NCBI RefSeq assembly: GCF_015354055.1 | Contig: NZ_JACHTM010000003.1 | Span: 1-64,000, forward strand | Reading direction: 5' to 3' | DNA length: 64,000 bases | From: Thermaurantiacus tibetensis | GTDB lineage: Bacteria > Pseudomonadota > Alphaproteobacteria > Sphingomonadales > Sphingomonadaceae | Part shown: positions 29,153 through 38,256 of the stretch, in pieces | Position numbering within the stretch: the first letter of the stretch is position 1 | How the letters are laid out: every line of letters starts with the position of its first letter | Translations under genes and position numbers: made by a program | The notes under the pieces: generated by a model | Database searches by the model: none | The model's input: the letters and a program-made list of their open reading frames with translations, nothing else | Told to the model about the DNA's origin: nothing

Positions 29153-30253
29153 ATGGCGGCGATGACGGTGGCGGCAGTGGTGGAGCGTGGCCAGCCCTTC
29201 GCCCTCCTCGAGGCCGAGCGGCCTTCGCCCGGCCCGGGCGAGATCCTCGTCCGCATCAAGGCCGCCGGCATCTGCCACACCGACCTTGCCATCCGCGACA
29301 TGGAGCTCGGCACGCCGCTGCCCATGGTGCTCGGCCACGAAGGCGCCGGCATCGTCGAGGCCGTTGGCGCCGATGTCGAGGGCTTCGCGCCCGGCGACCG
29401 CGTCGCCCTCTCCTACGACAGCTGCGGCCGCTGCCCCGTCTGCGCCGAAGGGGCCCCGCAATATTGCGCGGAATTCGCGCTCAGGAACATCTCCGGCCTG
29501 GGCCCCGAGATGCAGCCCCGGCTGCGCCTGCCGGATGGCCGCCCCCTGTTCGCGAGCTTCTTCGGCCAGTCGAGCTTTGCCGCCTTCGCGCTCTCGCGGC
29601 CACGCAACACGGTCAAGCTGCCCGATGCGCTACCCTTCCACCTCGCCGCACCGCTCGGCTGCGGCATGCAGACCGGCGCCGGGGCCATCCTCAACACGCT
29701 TGCGGCCCGCCCCGGCCAGTCGCTTGCCGTGCTCGGCGCTGGCGCCGTGGGCCTTGCCGCCATCATGGCGGCCCGGTGTGCCGGCATGGACCCGATCGTC
29801 GCGGTCGACCGCGTGCCGGCGCGGCTCGAGCTTGCGCAGGAGCTGGGTGCCACCCACGGGCTCCTCTCGGGCGACCGGCTCGCCGCCGACCTCGCCGCCA
29901 TCCGCCCCGGCTTCGATGCGGTGCTCGACACGACCGGCGTGCCGGCGCTCGTCGAGACCGGAATCGCCGCGCTCGGCACGCGCGGCACCATGCTGGTGCT
30001 CGGCATCTCGCCTCCGGGTGCGGAGGCCCGTTTCGCGCTTGCGGGCTTCCTCGGCGGCAAGCGCATCGTCGGGCTCATCGAGGGCGACGCCGACCCGCAG
30101 GTCTTCGTGCCCCACCTCGCCGCGCTCCACCTCGAGGGCCGCTTCCCCCACGACCGGCTGGTCGAGACCTTCCCCTTCGCCGAGATCAACGCAGCCGCGC
30201 ACGCCATGGAAAGCGGGCGGACGGTCAAGCCCGTGCTCCTCTTCCCGGACTGA
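29153..30253 (+). CDS. Zinc-dependent NAD(P) alcohol dehydrogenase (MDR family)
   Basis: 366 residues; ATG 29153 has GGGGAGGAAG at 29137-29146. Medium-chain dehydrogenase/reductase. Catalytic zinc site C41 in AGICHTD and GHEGAG; structural zinc cysteines in SCGRCPVCAEGAPQYC (about 107-121). Rossmann motif VLGAGAVGLAAIMAA. The CGMQTGAGAILN block and overall length resemble aryl- or benzyl-alcohol dehydrogenases. No neighbouring pathway genes help define the substrate. Convergent with the cytochrome b561 gene. Confidence 0.9.
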   Translation: MAAMTVAAVVERGQPFALLEAERPSPGPGEILVRIKAAGICHTDLAIRDMELGTPLPMVLGHEGAGIVEAVGADVEGFAPGDRVALSYDSCGRCPVCAEGAPQYCAEFALRNISGLGPEMQPRLRLPDGRPLFASFFGQSSFAAFALSRPRNTVKLPDALPFHLAAPLGCGMQTGAGAILNTLAARPGQSLAVLGAGAVGLAAIMAARCAGMDPIVAVDRVPARLELAQELGATHGLLSGDRLAADLAAIRPGFDAVLDTTGVPALVETGIAALGTRGTMLVLGISPPGAEARFALAGFLGGKRIVGLIEGDADPQVFVPHLAALHLEGRFPHDRLVETFPFAEINAAAHAMESGRTVKPVLLFPD

Positions 30254-30263
30254 GGCGGAGGCG

Positions 30264-30818
30264 TCAGCCGCGGCGGTGCCAGCGCGGCCACATCCGGCCG
30301 AAGGCGTCGTCGCGGTCGAGGAGCTCGTGCTTCAGCGCGGCTGCGACCTGGAGGAGCAGGAGGCCGACCATGGCCGAGGCGAGCGCGGCGTGGGTGGCGC
30401 CCGCAGCGGTCGCGAGGGGCGGGTCGTGGCCAAGGGGCAGCGCGGGAATGCGGGCGAGCCCGGACCGGGCCGAGACCATGATCCAGCCGGCAAGCGGGAG
30501 GGCCAGCAGCAGCAGGTGGAAGCCCCCGTGCGCGGCCCTCGCCAGCCGCCGCTCGGTGGGCGTCATGTGCCGAGGCAGCGGCGGCAGGCCCTCGGCGAGC
30601 CGCAGCAGCAGGCGGAGGAGCGCAAGCGCGAGCACCACGAGCCCCAGCCACTGGTGAAGCCCGAGGAGCTCGCGGCCGAGGGCCCGCGCACGGGCGTCTT
30701 CCGCGCCGGCGAGGTCGGCGGCGACGAACCCGCCGCCGAGGTTCAGGAGCACGAGGAGCGCGATCGCCCAGTGGAGCGCGATGGCGGGCGCGGAATAGGG
30801 GCAAGGGTCAGCCGCCAC
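30264..30818 (-). CDS. Cytochrome b561 family membrane protein
   Basis: 184 residues from GTG 30818. Four predicted membrane helices (about 10-33, 50-72, 97-117, 143-163) with histidines at positions typical of CybB-type diheme cytochromes: H16 (IALHW), H55 (LGLHQWLG), H97/H101 (AHGGFH), H143 and H164. It may act as a quinone-linked superoxide or electron-transfer oxidase in the inner membrane. It follows sapC by 20 bp in the same direction. Confidence 0.87.
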   Translation of the reverse strand: MAADPCPYSAPAIALHWAIALLVLLNLGGGFVAADLAGAEDARARALGRELLGLHQWLGLVVLALALLRLLLRLAEGLPPLPRHMTPTERRLARAAHGGFHLLLLALPLAGWIMVSARSGLARIPALPLGHDPPLATAAGATHAALASAMVGLLLLQVAAALKHELLDRDDAFGRMWPRWHRRG

Positions 30819-30838
30819 CGGGCGCCCGCTCGCGCCGC

Positions 30839-31585
30839 TCAGGCCGCCGCGCGCGCCTGCATGTCGGCGAAGAGCTCGCGCATCTGCCCCAGCGAGAAGA
30901 GGTGCGCGTAGATGAGGCCCATCATGCCGTTCTGCACCATCTTGCGGGCATGGTCCCCGCGGATGTTCTGGAGCTTCTTCTCGTTGACCATGCGGAAGCC
31001 GGAGAATTTGGCCGGCTCGGGCATGTCGGGGTTCTGGATCGAGGCCTCGCCGTCCATCAGCAGGCCCAGCCTGTTGAGCTCCTCCATGAAGCCGCGGGTG
31101 CGGGCGACGGCCGCCTCGAACTCCTCGCAGAACTTCAGGATGCCCTTGGTGAGCTCGGAGGGCTCGGTGCCGTCGAAGAGCTTCTGCTCACCATCCTCGG
31201 CAACGAGGCCCCAGCTGTCGTCGAAGACGAGGCTCAGCACCTGGGCATCGGGCTGGAGGCGGGCCAGCATGAACGGGTGGCGGCGGATGTAGGCGGGCAC
31301 GTAGGCGCGCGGGCGCCACTGGCCGTCCGGCTCGATGAACAGGTTCTCGCCCTCGCGCAGGCCGACCAGCGCGAGCGGCACGGGCACTTCGTCGGTGCCG
31401 AAGACGATGGGGTAGAAGCGCTGGGCGAGCGCGAACTCGTCGACCGTGATGGGCACGGCGTGCGTGTCGCGGGCGAAGGCCAGGTCGGTGCGCGGCTTCA
31501 GCCCCCAGCTCCCGTGCATCTCGGTGTTGAGGGGCACGAGGTTGCGGTAGAAGAGGGGAAGCTGCGGTTGCGGCTGGCTGGCCAT
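30839..31585 (-). CDS. SapC family protein
   Basis: 248 residues. Full-length match in style to SapC family proteins of alphaproteobacteria: LPLFYRNLVPLNTEMHG, the HAVPITVDEFALAQRFYPIVFG block, LALVGLREGENLF, WRPRAYVPAYIRRHPFM and a late EFEAAVARTRGFMEELNRLGLL. The family name comes from surface-array-linked genes, but the biochemical role is not established; no S-layer gene is nearby. No signal peptide or membrane helix. Likely co-transcribed with the downstream cytochrome b561. Confidence 0.88.
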   Translation of the reverse strand: MASQPQPQLPLFYRNLVPLNTEMHGSWGLKPRTDLAFARDTHAVPITVDEFALAQRFYPIVFGTDEVPVPLALVGLREGENLFIEPDGQWRPRAYVPAYIRRHPFMLARLQPDAQVLSLVFDDSWGLVAEDGEQKLFDGTEPSELTKGILKFCEEFEAAVARTRGFMEELNRLGLLMDGEASIQNPDMPEPAKFSGFRMVNEKKLQNIRGDHARKMVQNGMMGLIYAHLFSLGQMRELFADMQARAAA

Positions 31586-31692
31586 GAGAACGGGACCTCT
31601 GTTGCAGGGCTGGGCGGGCCGCGATGGGGGTGCGGCGAACGCGCGCGGCTCTAGCGCCCGGCCAGTGCGGATGGCAAGCGCCGCCCGCCGGA

Positions 31693-33132
31693 TCAGAGCG
31701 GCAGCTTGCCCGGGTTCATGATGCCGGCCGGATCGAGCGCGGCCTTGATGGCGCGCATGGCGGCAAGCCGCCCCGGGTCGCCGAGACGGGCGAGCTCGGC
31801 GGCCCTGGCGGTGCCGATGCCGTGCTCGGCCGAGATGGTGCCGCCGAAGCGGACGACAACATCGTGCAGCAGCCGCCGCGCCGCCTCGCCATGCTGCGCG
31901 AGCCAGCTGCCGGCGTCCGCCCCCGCCGGTGGGCGCAGGTTCCAGTGCAGGTTACCGTCGCCGAGGTGGCCGAAGACGAGCGGCCGCGCGCCCGGGAAAT
32001 GCTGCGCGACCGCCTTGCGCGCGGCCGCATCGAACGCCGGCACGTCGGCGACGGCGACCGCCACGTCGTTCTTGAGCGAGGGGCCGTCCGCCTTCTCGGC
32101 CACCGGCAGCTCCTCCCGCAGCGCCCAGAGCGCCTGCGCCTGCGCAAGCGTTGCCGCAACCGTGGCATCGCGCACCTCGCCAGCCTCGAGCGCGGCAGCA
32201 AGTACGGCCTCGAGGCGCGCAGCAAGCGGCGCTTCCGGGTCGACGTCGGTCAGCTCGACGAGGCAGTGGAACGGCGCCGGCGTGGCAAGCGGCGCACGCG
32301 CGGAAGGCACGTGCGCCAGCACAAGGGCCAAGCCCTCGTCTCCCATGAGCTCGAACGACTCGACCCGCTCGCCGACAGCGCGGCGCAGCCGGGCGAGAAG
32401 GGCGAGCGCCGCGGTCATGTCGGGCACGCCAGCCCAGGCGACGGCCGAGACCGCGGGCGCGGGCACGAGCCGCAGCGCGGCCGCCGTCACGATGCCGAGC
32501 GTGCCCTCCCCGCCGATCAGCAGCTGCTTCACGTCGTAGCCGGCAGTGTCCTTCCGGAGCGGCTTCAGCTGGTCGAGGACGGTGCCGTCGGGCAGCACGG
32601 CCTCGAGGCCCAGCACGAGGTTGCGCATCGTGCCGTGGCGCAGCACCTGGGTGCCGCCAGCGTTGGTCGAGACGAGACCGCCGATGGTGGCCGAGCCCTT
32701 TGCGCCAAGGGAAAGCGGGAACATGGCGCCGGCCGCGCGCGCGGCCTCGTGCACGTCGGCGAGGATCGCGCCGGCCTCGGCGACGAGGCTGAGGCCCGCC
32801 GGATCGACGGCGCGGATCCGGGCCATGCGCCGCATCGAGACGAGGATCGTCGGCCGGCCGGAGGCGGGCTCGGGGACGGAGCCGCCGACGAGGCCTGTGT
32901 TGCCGCCCTGCGGGACGAGCGCTGCCCCATGCGCGCGGGCAGTGCGGACGAGCGCGACGACCTCGGCCGTCGAGCGCGGCAGGGCCAGAAGATCGGCCAC
33001 GCCACGCTTCGTCCCGCGCCAGTCAAGGAGGTGGGGGGCGAGCCGCTCCGGATCGGCGGTGACGAGACCGGGCGGCAGGGACCCGGCGAGCGCCGCAACC
33101 GGGTTGCCGCTGGCGGCCGGTGCACTCGCCAC
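31693..33132 (-). CDS. FAD-binding oxidoreductase, D-2-hydroxyacid dehydrogenase type
   Basis: 479 residues. VAO/PCMH flavoprotein resembling GlcD, D-lactate and D-2-hydroxyglutarate dehydrogenases. The FAD domain (about 45-225) has VPQGGNTGLVGGSVP and the GLVSTNAGGTQVLRHGTMRNLVLG block; the C-terminal cap has FGHLGDGNLHWN (metal-site His) and SAEHGIGTARA. No iron-sulfur domain is fused, and no glcE or glcF is next to it, so electrons probably go to ETF or the quinone pool. It starts 4 bp after phaR and is probably co-transcribed with it. Confidence 0.9.
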   Translation of the reverse strand: MASAPAASGNPVAALAGSLPPGLVTADPERLAPHLLDWRGTKRGVADLLALPRSTAEVVALVRTARAHGAALVPQGGNTGLVGGSVPEPASGRPTILVSMRRMARIRAVDPAGLSLVAEAGAILADVHEAARAAGAMFPLSLGAKGSATIGGLVSTNAGGTQVLRHGTMRNLVLGLEAVLPDGTVLDQLKPLRKDTAGYDVKQLLIGGEGTLGIVTAAALRLVPAPAVSAVAWAGVPDMTAALALLARLRRAVGERVESFELMGDEGLALVLAHVPSARAPLATPAPFHCLVELTDVDPEAPLAARLEAVLAAALEAGEVRDATVAATLAQAQALWALREELPVAEKADGPSLKNDVAVAVADVPAFDAAARKAVAQHFPGARPLVFGHLGDGNLHWNLRPPAGADAGSWLAQHGEAARRLLHDVVVRFGGTISAEHGIGTARAAELARLGDPGRLAAMRAIKAALDPAGIMNPGKLPL

Positions 33133-33136
33133 GGGC

Positions 33137-33703
33137 TCAGCCCCCGGCGATGCGGTCGAGCCTGGCCTTCAGCTCGCGGAGTTCGGCGCGCAGCGACTCG
33201 AGGTCATCGGCCTCGGCCCGCTGCGCCGGAGGGGAAAGCAGGGGGTTCGCGTTGCGCCACATGTCGGCTGCGGCCTGCATCATCTGCATGTTCTGCCGGA
33301 CGAGGGCCTCGAAGGCGGTGGATGCGGAGACGTTGCCGCCCATCAGCCCCTCGAAGGCGGAGCGGAACTGCTCCTGGTTGCGCCGGAACGCCTCCATCGA
33401 CGCCTCGAGGTAGAGCGGCACCACCGCCTGCATCTGGTCCCCGTACATGGCGATGAGCTGGCGCAGGAACGAGACCGGCAACATGGTGCTGCCTCGCGTC
33501 TCCTCCTCCAGGATGATCTGGGTCAAGACATTGTGGGTGATGTCCTCGCCCGACTTGGCGTCGATCACCTTGAACTCGCGGCCCTCCCGCGTCATCGCCG
33601 AGAGATGCTCGAGCGTGATGTAGGAGGAGGTGTCGGTGTTGTAGAGGCGGCGGTTGGCGTACTTCTTGACGATGACCGGTTCCGCTCCGCTCCGCTCCGC
33701 CAT
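33137..33703 (-). CDS. phaR: Polyhydroxyalkanoate synthesis repressor PhaR
   Basis: 188 residues from ATG 33703. The DNA-binding PHB/PHA accumulation regulator domain occupies about 10-70 (VKKYANRRLYNTDTSSYITLEHL, GEDITHNVLTQIILEEE). The phasin/PHB-binding segment follows (LRQLIAMYGDQMQAVVPLYLEASMEAF), and a C-terminal coiled coil (ESLRAELRELKARLDRI). It represses phasin and PHA genes until polymer granules bind it. Divergent from an acetyl-CoA acetyltransferase gene with a 162-bp shared control region. The start codon is followed at once by a perfect four-copy pentanucleotide repeat. Confidence 0.94.
   Translation of the reverse strand: MAERSGAEPVIVKKYANRRLYNTDTSSYITLEHLSAMTREGREFKVIDAKSGEDITHNVLTQIILEEETRGSTMLPVSFLRQLIAMYGDQMQAVVPLYLEASMEAFRRNQEQFRSAFEGLMGGNVSASTAFEALVRQNMQMMQAAADMWRNANPLLSPPAQRAEADDLESLRAELRELKARLDRIAGG
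33681..33700. repeat. (TCCGC)x4 tandem repeat directly after the phaR start codon
   Basis: Four perfect copies of a 5-bp unit on the plus strand, read as (GCGGA)x4 in the gene, begin at the first base after ATG. Five is not a multiple of three, so gain or loss of one unit would frameshift phaR. Confidence 0.9.
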
Positions 33704-33865
33704 CTGCACGGCCCTTCCGCTTGCTGAGTGGGCCCCAAGGCCCAGTTGCGAGCGCCTAGCACGCGCAGCATGGAAGCGCAAAGCCCGGGCAGCGCGAACG
33801 GCCGCGCTTTCCAGCCCCCGCTCGAGCGACTAGAGCAGCCGCGGCTTCGAGCGAGGAGGACGAGA

Positions 33866-35038
33866 ATGGTGGACGTGGTCATCACCGCCGCGCGGCGCAC
33901 CGCGGTCGGCAGCTTCATGGGGAGCTTCGGCACCACGCCGGCGCACCTGCTCGGCGCCGAGGTCATCCGCGCGGCGCTTGCCGACAGCGGGGTGGAGGGA
34001 GCCGAAGTCGGCGAGGTCATCATGGGCCAGGTGCTGACCGCCGCCCAGGGCCAGAACCCGGCGCGCCAGGCGTCGATGGCCGCCGGCGTGCCGCAGGAGG
34101 TGCCGGCCTGGGGGGTGAACCAGGTGTGCGGCTCGGGGCTGCGGTCGGTCGCGCTTGCCGCCCAGGCAATCCGCAACGGCGACCACAAGGTGATGGTGGC
34201 AGGCGGACAGGAATCGATGTCGCTGTCGCCGCATGCGCAGGCGCTCCGCGCCGGCACCAAGATGGGCGCGCTCGAGCTCGTCGATACCATGATCAAGGAC
34301 GGCCTGTGGGATGCCTTCAACGGCTACCACATGGGGATCACCGCCGAGAACATCGCCGAACGCTACCAGATCAGCCGGGAGGCGCAGGACATGTTCGCCG
34401 CCCGCTCGCAGAACCGCGCGGAAGCCGCGAAGAAGGCCGGCCGGTTCAAGGACGAGATCGTTCCCGTGACGGTGAAGGGCCGCAAGGGCGACACCGTGGT
34501 CGCGGAAGACGAGTATATCCGGGAAGGCGCAACCGTCGAGGCCATGGCGGGCCTCAAGCCCGCGTTCAGGAAGGACGGCACGGTCACCGCCGCCAACGCC
34601 TCGGGCCTCAACGACGGCGCGGCGGCGCTGGTGCTGATGTCGGCCGACGAGGCCGCCCGCCGCAACGCGCCGGTGCTGGCCACCGTCAGGAGCTGGGCCT
34701 CGGCCGGGGTGGACCCTGCAGTCATGGGCCTGGGGCCCGTGCCGGCCAGCCGCATGGCGCTCGCGAAGGCCGGCTGGTCGGTTGCCGACCTCGACCTCGT
34801 CGAGGCGAACGAGGCGTTCGCCGCGCAGGCGCTGGCGGTCGGGCAGGAGCTCGGCCTCGACCCGGAGACGCTCAACGTGAACGGCGGGGCCATCGCCATC
34901 GGCCACCCGATCGGCGCCTCGGGCGCGCGCATCCTCGTCACCCTCCTCCACGAGATGCAGAAGCGGGACGCGAAGCGGGGCCTGGCCACGCTGTGCATCG
35001 GCGGCGGCATGGGGATCGCGCTCACGGTCGAACGCTGA
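33866..35038 (+). CDS. phaA: Acetyl-CoA C-acetyltransferase (thiolase)
   Basis: 390 residues; GAGGAGGA at 33853-33860 sets the start. Condenses two acetyl-CoA to acetoacetyl-CoA, the first step of PHB synthesis (or the reverse in degradation). Catalytic triad motifs are intact: nucleophile Cys in [14 protein letters not shown] (about residue 90), His in [10 protein letters not shown] and general-base Cys in [17 protein letters not shown] is present. The length and loop QNPARQ fit biosynthetic PhaA/AtoB. The symbol is inferred partly from its place opposite phaR; phaB and phaC are not in the window. Confidence 0.93.
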   Translation: MVDVVITAARRTAVGSFMGSFGTTPAHLLGAEVIRAALADSGVEGAEVGEVIMGQVLTAAQGQNPARQASMAAGVPQEVPAWGVNQVCGSGLRSVALAAQAIRNGDHKVMVAGGQESMSLSPHAQALRAGTKMGALELVDTMIKDGLWDAFNGYHMGITAENIAERYQISREAQDMFAARSQNRAEAAKKAGRFKDEIVPVTVKGRKGDTVVAEDEYIREGATVEAMAGLKPAFRKDGTVTAANASGLNDGAAALVLMSADEAARRNAPVLATVRSWASAGVDPAVMGLGPVPASRMALAKAGWSVADLDLVEANEAFAAQALAVGQELGLDPETLNVNGGAIAIGHPIGASGARILVTLLHEMQKRDAKRGLATLCIGGGMGIALTVER

Positions 35039-35043
35039 GGCCG

Positions 35044-35637
35044 ATGCCGGGCGAGGCCGAGGCGGGCACCGTTGCCGGCACGCTGGCGAGGCCGGCGCCG
35101 CTTCGGCCGGTCGCGCCTGGCCCGGCGGAGACGGTGCTGTGGGAGGGGCGGCCGTCGCTCGGGGCCGGGCGGCTGTTCGAGCTCCTGTTCCTGCTGGTGC
35201 TCCTCGGCCTGCTCACCTGGACGGCGGTGCTCCTCATCGCGCCGCACCTCGGCGGCTCCGCCTTCGCCGGCCAGCCGGGGCCCGAGGCGCTCCCGGTCAT
35301 CCTCCTGCTCGTCATCGGCACGGTCATCATCATCGCCCTTCCGGTCTGGCTGCGCGCCTCGGCCCGCGGCCGGGCACGCTACATGCTGACGAACCGGCGC
35401 GCCCTCGTGTGGCTCGGCCGCTCGGTCATCGGCGAGGCGATCCTGTTTGGGGCGGAGATGGAGGTGACACCGACGGGTGTCGGCTTCTGGTCGCACGGGC
35501 TCTATCTTGACTGGCGCCTCAAGGACGAACGCCCCGACCAGCTCCGCTTCGAGCGCCTGGCCGACCCGGAGACGGTGGCCGCCATCGCCGAGGCGCAGGG
35601 CGCGCGGCGGCTGCCGCCACCGGAGGCCGGAGCCTGA
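35044..35637 (+). CDS. Two-helix membrane protein with bacterial PH-like domain
   Basis: 197 residues, five bases after the thiolase stop. A short N-terminal proline-rich segment carries ETVLWEGRPSLGAG, the usual lead-in of bPH-domain membrane proteins. Two hydrophobic helices follow (about 47-67 and 80-105), then a beta-rich domain (RYMLTNRRALVWLG ... SHGLYLDWRL) matching PH-domain proteins. Function unknown. Probably co-transcribed with the thiolase. Convergent with the GST gene across a palindromic hairpin. Confidence 0.72.
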   Translation: MPGEAEAGTVAGTLARPAPLRPVAPGPAETVLWEGRPSLGAGRLFELLFLLVLLGLLTWTAVLLIAPHLGGSAFAGQPGPEALPVILLLVIGTVIIIALPVWLRASARGRARYMLTNRRALVWLGRSVIGEAILFGAEMEVTPTGVGFWSHGLYLDWRLKDERPDQLRFERLADPETVAAIAEAQGARRLPPPEAGA

Positions 35638-35640
35638 CGC

Positions 35641-35669
35641 GAGGCACCCGGGCCATGGCCCGACGCCTC
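35641..35669. terminator. Candidate bidirectional terminator between convergent genes
   Basis: GAGGC (35641-35645) pairs with GCCTC (35665-35669), and the interior contains the 14-bp palindrome CGGGCCATGGCCCG (35649-35662). It lies exactly between the converging PH-domain and GST genes. No T-tract is present on either side, so strength is doubtful. Confidence 0.4.
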
Positions 35670-35678
35670 CCGCGAGGA

Positions 35679-36311
35679 TCAGGCCGCGGTGCTGGGCCGC
35701 GCCTTCATCCGCGCCCGGTAGGCGGCAAGGTGGGGGTGAGCTTCCTCCACCCGCAGGCCCACCCAGCGGGCGAAATCGAGCGTCACGATCGCCGTGATGT
35801 CAGCGACCGTGTAGCGGTCTCCGGCGACGAAGGGGCTGTTGGCCAGCCGCGCCTCCAGCATGTCGAGGAAGGCGCGGGCAAGCAGGAGGCCACGTTCGGC
35901 AAGCGCGGGGATTTGCGCGGTCGGCGGCCCGGCGCCCGGTGCGGCGCGCGCGGCGAAGGCCGGCCGGCTGTTGCGGAAGGCAGCCGCCACGTTGAACATG
36001 CCCTCGAACTCGATCCGCCGCTGCCACGCCTCGATCCGGGCGATCTCGAGCGGGCTGCGGCCGAACAGGTCGGGCTCGGGCACCAGGGCCTCGAAGTAGC
36101 GGCAGATGGCGATCGACTCGTCAAGGATGCTCCCGTCGTCGAGGACGAGGGTGGGCACCACGCCGCGCGGATTCACCGCGAGATAGGCGGGCGCGAGGTT
36201 CTCGCCCTTCTCGATGTCCACCTGCTCCATCGGGATGGTGATGCCCTTCTCGGCAAGGAAGATCCGCACCCGGCGCGGATTGGGGGCAAGCGTCATGTCG
36301 TAGAGCTTCAT
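35679..36311 (-). CDS. Glutathione S-transferase family protein
   Basis: 210 residues; AAGGGAAGGGAC precedes the ATG. The N-terminal thioredoxin-like domain (1-80) contains LAPNPRRVRIFLAEKG, NPRGVVPTLVLDDGSILDESIAICRYFE (cis-Pro and ESxAI glutathione-site motifs). The C-terminal helical domain (about 88-205) includes FVAGDRYTVADITAIVTLDFA, with the N-cap Asp. No catalytic Cys at the beta-class position; Ser or Asn in the APNPRR loop may take the role. Divergent from a GNAT gene. Substrate unknown. Confidence 0.9.
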   Translation of the reverse strand: MKLYDMTLAPNPRRVRIFLAEKGITIPMEQVDIEKGENLAPAYLAVNPRGVVPTLVLDDGSILDESIAICRYFEALVPEPDLFGRSPLEIARIEAWQRRIEFEGMFNVAAAFRNSRPAFAARAAPGAGPPTAQIPALAERGLLLARAFLDMLEARLANSPFVAGDRYTVADITAIVTLDFARWVGLRVEEAHPHLAAYRARMKARPSTAA

Positions 36312-36473
36312 GTCCCTTCCCTTCGCGAGCGACCTGCCCTATGGGCGCGAGCATGACGCGGGTCCACCTCTCCTTCCTGCGACGCGGCTGACCGCCGCGC
36401 GCATGGTCGCGCGCGGCGGGCGGGCGGCTGGCGGCCGTCCGGGCGAGGCGCTGAACCAGGAAGGACCGAGAGG

Positions 36474-36995
36474 ATGATCATCAGGGGCCGCACCCCTTCG
36501 GATACGCGGGCAATCGAGGCACTCGTCGACCGCTGCTTTCCCCCGGAGCGCCGCCGGCGCACCGCTGCCCTCCTGCGCGGGGGCTCCACGCCGATTGCGT
36601 CCCTCAGCTTCGTTGCCGAGGACGCAGACCGGATCGTGGGCAGCGTTGCCTGCCACCCCATCCGCTGGGAGGGGCCCGGCGGCGCCTGGCCGCTGGTGCT
36701 CCTCGGCCCGCTCGTCACTGCGCCCGAGCGGCGGGGCGAGGGCATCGGCAGCCTGCTCATGGCGCACGCCGTCTCGGCGCTGGACGGGTGCGGCGACGAC
36801 TGTCTGCTCGTCGGCGACTTGCCCTACTATGGCCGCTTCGGGTTCCGCGAGGCGCCGGCAGCGTCCTGGGAGCTTCCCGGGCCGGTCGAGCCGGGGCGGC
36901 TGCTCCTCCGTTCCGGCCAGCCCGAACGCTGGGCAGGGCCCGCGCGGGTCGGCGCGGCTGCACCTTTCGCCATGCCTCGGGCGCATGCGGCCTGA
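36474..36995 (+). CDS. GNAT family N-acetyltransferase
   Basis: 173 residues; AGGAAGGA lies about 8 bases upstream of the ATG. The GNAT fold is complete: N-terminal MIIRGRTPSDTRAIEALVDRCF, the PLVTAPERRGEGIGSLLM segment with the acetyl-CoA pyrophosphate loop (RRGEGIG), and GDLPYYGRFGFREAP (beta6-alpha4 with YYxxFGF). This last motif is common in the YhbS-like subgroup. Acceptor substrate unknown. Confidence 0.9.
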   Translation: MIIRGRTPSDTRAIEALVDRCFPPERRRRTAALLRGGSTPIASLSFVAEDADRIVGSVACHPIRWEGPGGAWPLVLLGPLVTAPERRGEGIGSLLMAHAVSALDGCGDDCLLVGDLPYYGRFGFREAPAASWELPGPVEPGRLLLRSGQPERWAGPARVGAAAPFAMPRAHAA

Positions 36996-37052
36996 GCCCC
37001 GCCGGCCGTGGCGCGCTTGAACGGCCCGTCGGTCTCGGGCAATCCGAAGCCC

Positions 37053-37655
37053 ATGACCGAAGGCTCGACCGACGCGCCGATCCGGCCCGAGCTGCCCGCG
37101 CTTGCCAGCATGTCGCTTGCCGAGGTCGCCCGGGCGGCCGCGGAAAAGCGGCTGCCCCCGGTCGAGCAGTGGACGCCTGCGCACTGCGGCCATTCCGACA
37201 TGCGGATCGCCCGCGACGGCACTTGGTTCCACGGCGGCACGCCCATCGGCCGGCCGGCCCTCGTCAGGCTCTTCTCGACGATCCTCCGCCGCGAGCCCGA
37301 CGGGCGGTTCGTCCTGGTAACGCCCGTCGAGAAGCTCGACATCGACGTCGAGGATGCCCCGCTCCAGGCCGTCGAAGTGAAGAGCGAGGGCAGCGGGCGC
37401 GAACGCACCCTCGCCTTCCGGCTCGCGACCGACGAGATCGTCATCGCCGGCCCTGCGAACCCCCTCACCTTCCGCCCGGATCCCGACGGCACTCCCAAGC
37501 CCTATCTCCACGTGCGCGGCACCATCGGCAACGGGATCGAGGCGCTCATCGCCCGGCCGGTCTTCTACGAGCTTGCCGAATGGGCGCTCGCCGAGGCGAG
37601 GGATGGCCCGCCCGGGCTCTGGAGCGGTGGCGCCTTCTTTGCCTTCCCTGCTTGA
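37053..37655 (+). CDS. DUF1285 domain-containing protein
   Basis: 200 residues from ATG 37053 (a GTG at 37008 would add 15). DUF1285 signature: VEQWTPAHCGHSDMRIARDGTWFHGGTPIGRPALVRLFSTILRRE region, then FVLVTPVEKLDIDVEDAP and the late YLHVRGTIGNGIEALIARPVFYEL. Function is not established for the family. In this genome it overlaps the start of a Nudix CoA-pyrophosphatase, which is followed by cca, so the three form one unit. Confidence 0.9.
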   Translation: MTEGSTDAPIRPELPALASMSLAEVARAAAEKRLPPVEQWTPAHCGHSDMRIARDGTWFHGGTPIGRPALVRLFSTILRREPDGRFVLVTPVEKLDIDVEDAPLQAVEVKSEGSGRERTLAFRLATDEIVIAGPANPLTFRPDPDGTPKPYLHVRGTIGNGIEALIARPVFYELAEWALAEARDGPPGLWSGGAFFAFPA

Positions 37656-38256
37656 GCGGCTGGAAGCGCGCCTGCGGCAGCCGGGCCGTCCGCAGGTGCG
37701 GGGGGACTGGGACTTCGGCTTCGCCGAGCCCCCGCCCGATGCGCCGCCCGTGCCCGCGGCCGTGCTGGTGCCTGTGCTCGCCCGCGCCGAGCCCAGCCTT
37801 CTGCTGACCGAGCGCACGCCGCACCTTCGGCGTCACGCAGGGCAGGTCGCCTTCCCCGGCGGCCGGATCGACCCCGCCGACCCCGATGCCGTCGCGGCCG
37901 CGCTCCGCGAGGCCGAGGAGGAGGTAGGCCTCCCGCCGGCCCTCGTCCGGGTGCTCGGCAGCGGCGACCGCTACCTGACGGGCACCGGCTATGCGGTGAC
38001 CCCGGTGGTCGGCCTGCTCCCGCCCGACCCGCCGCTCCGCCTGAACCCGCATGAGGTGGCCGCCGTCTTCGAGGTGCCGCTCGGCTTCGTGCTCGACCCG
38101 GCGAACCACCAGCTCCGGGAAGCGGAGTGGCAGGGCCGCATGCGCCGCTTCTACGTCATCGAATGGAACGGCCGGTCGATCTGGGGCGCAACCGCAGCCA
38201 TGCTCGTCAACCTCGCGCACCGGCTAGCCGGGGAGGCGGGCGATGACGCGGGTTGA
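37627..38256 (+). CDS. Nudix hydrolase, CoA pyrophosphatase type
   Basis: 209 residues from GTG 37627, overlapping DUF1285 by 29 bp; in-frame TTG 37639 is an alternative. The Nudix box (GGRIDPADPD-x-REAEEEVGL) matches GX5EX7REUXEEXGU when a two-residue insertion is allowed. The upstream LLLTERTPHLRRHAGQVAFPGGR is the NuCoA motif typical of CoA diphosphatases. Probably hydrolyses coenzyme A or acyl-CoA into phosphopantetheine compounds. Its end overlaps the start of cca by 14 bp. Confidence 0.88.
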   Translation: MAPSLPSLLERLEARLRQPGRPQVRGDWDFGFAEPPPDAPPVPAAVLVPVLARAEPSLLLTERTPHLRRHAGQVAFPGGRIDPADPDAVAAALREAEEEVGLPPALVRVLGSGDRYLTGTGYAVTPVVGLLPPDPPLRLNPHEVAAVFEVPLGFVLDPANHQLREAEWQGRMRRFYVIEWNGRSIWGATAAMLVNLAHRLAGEAGDDAG

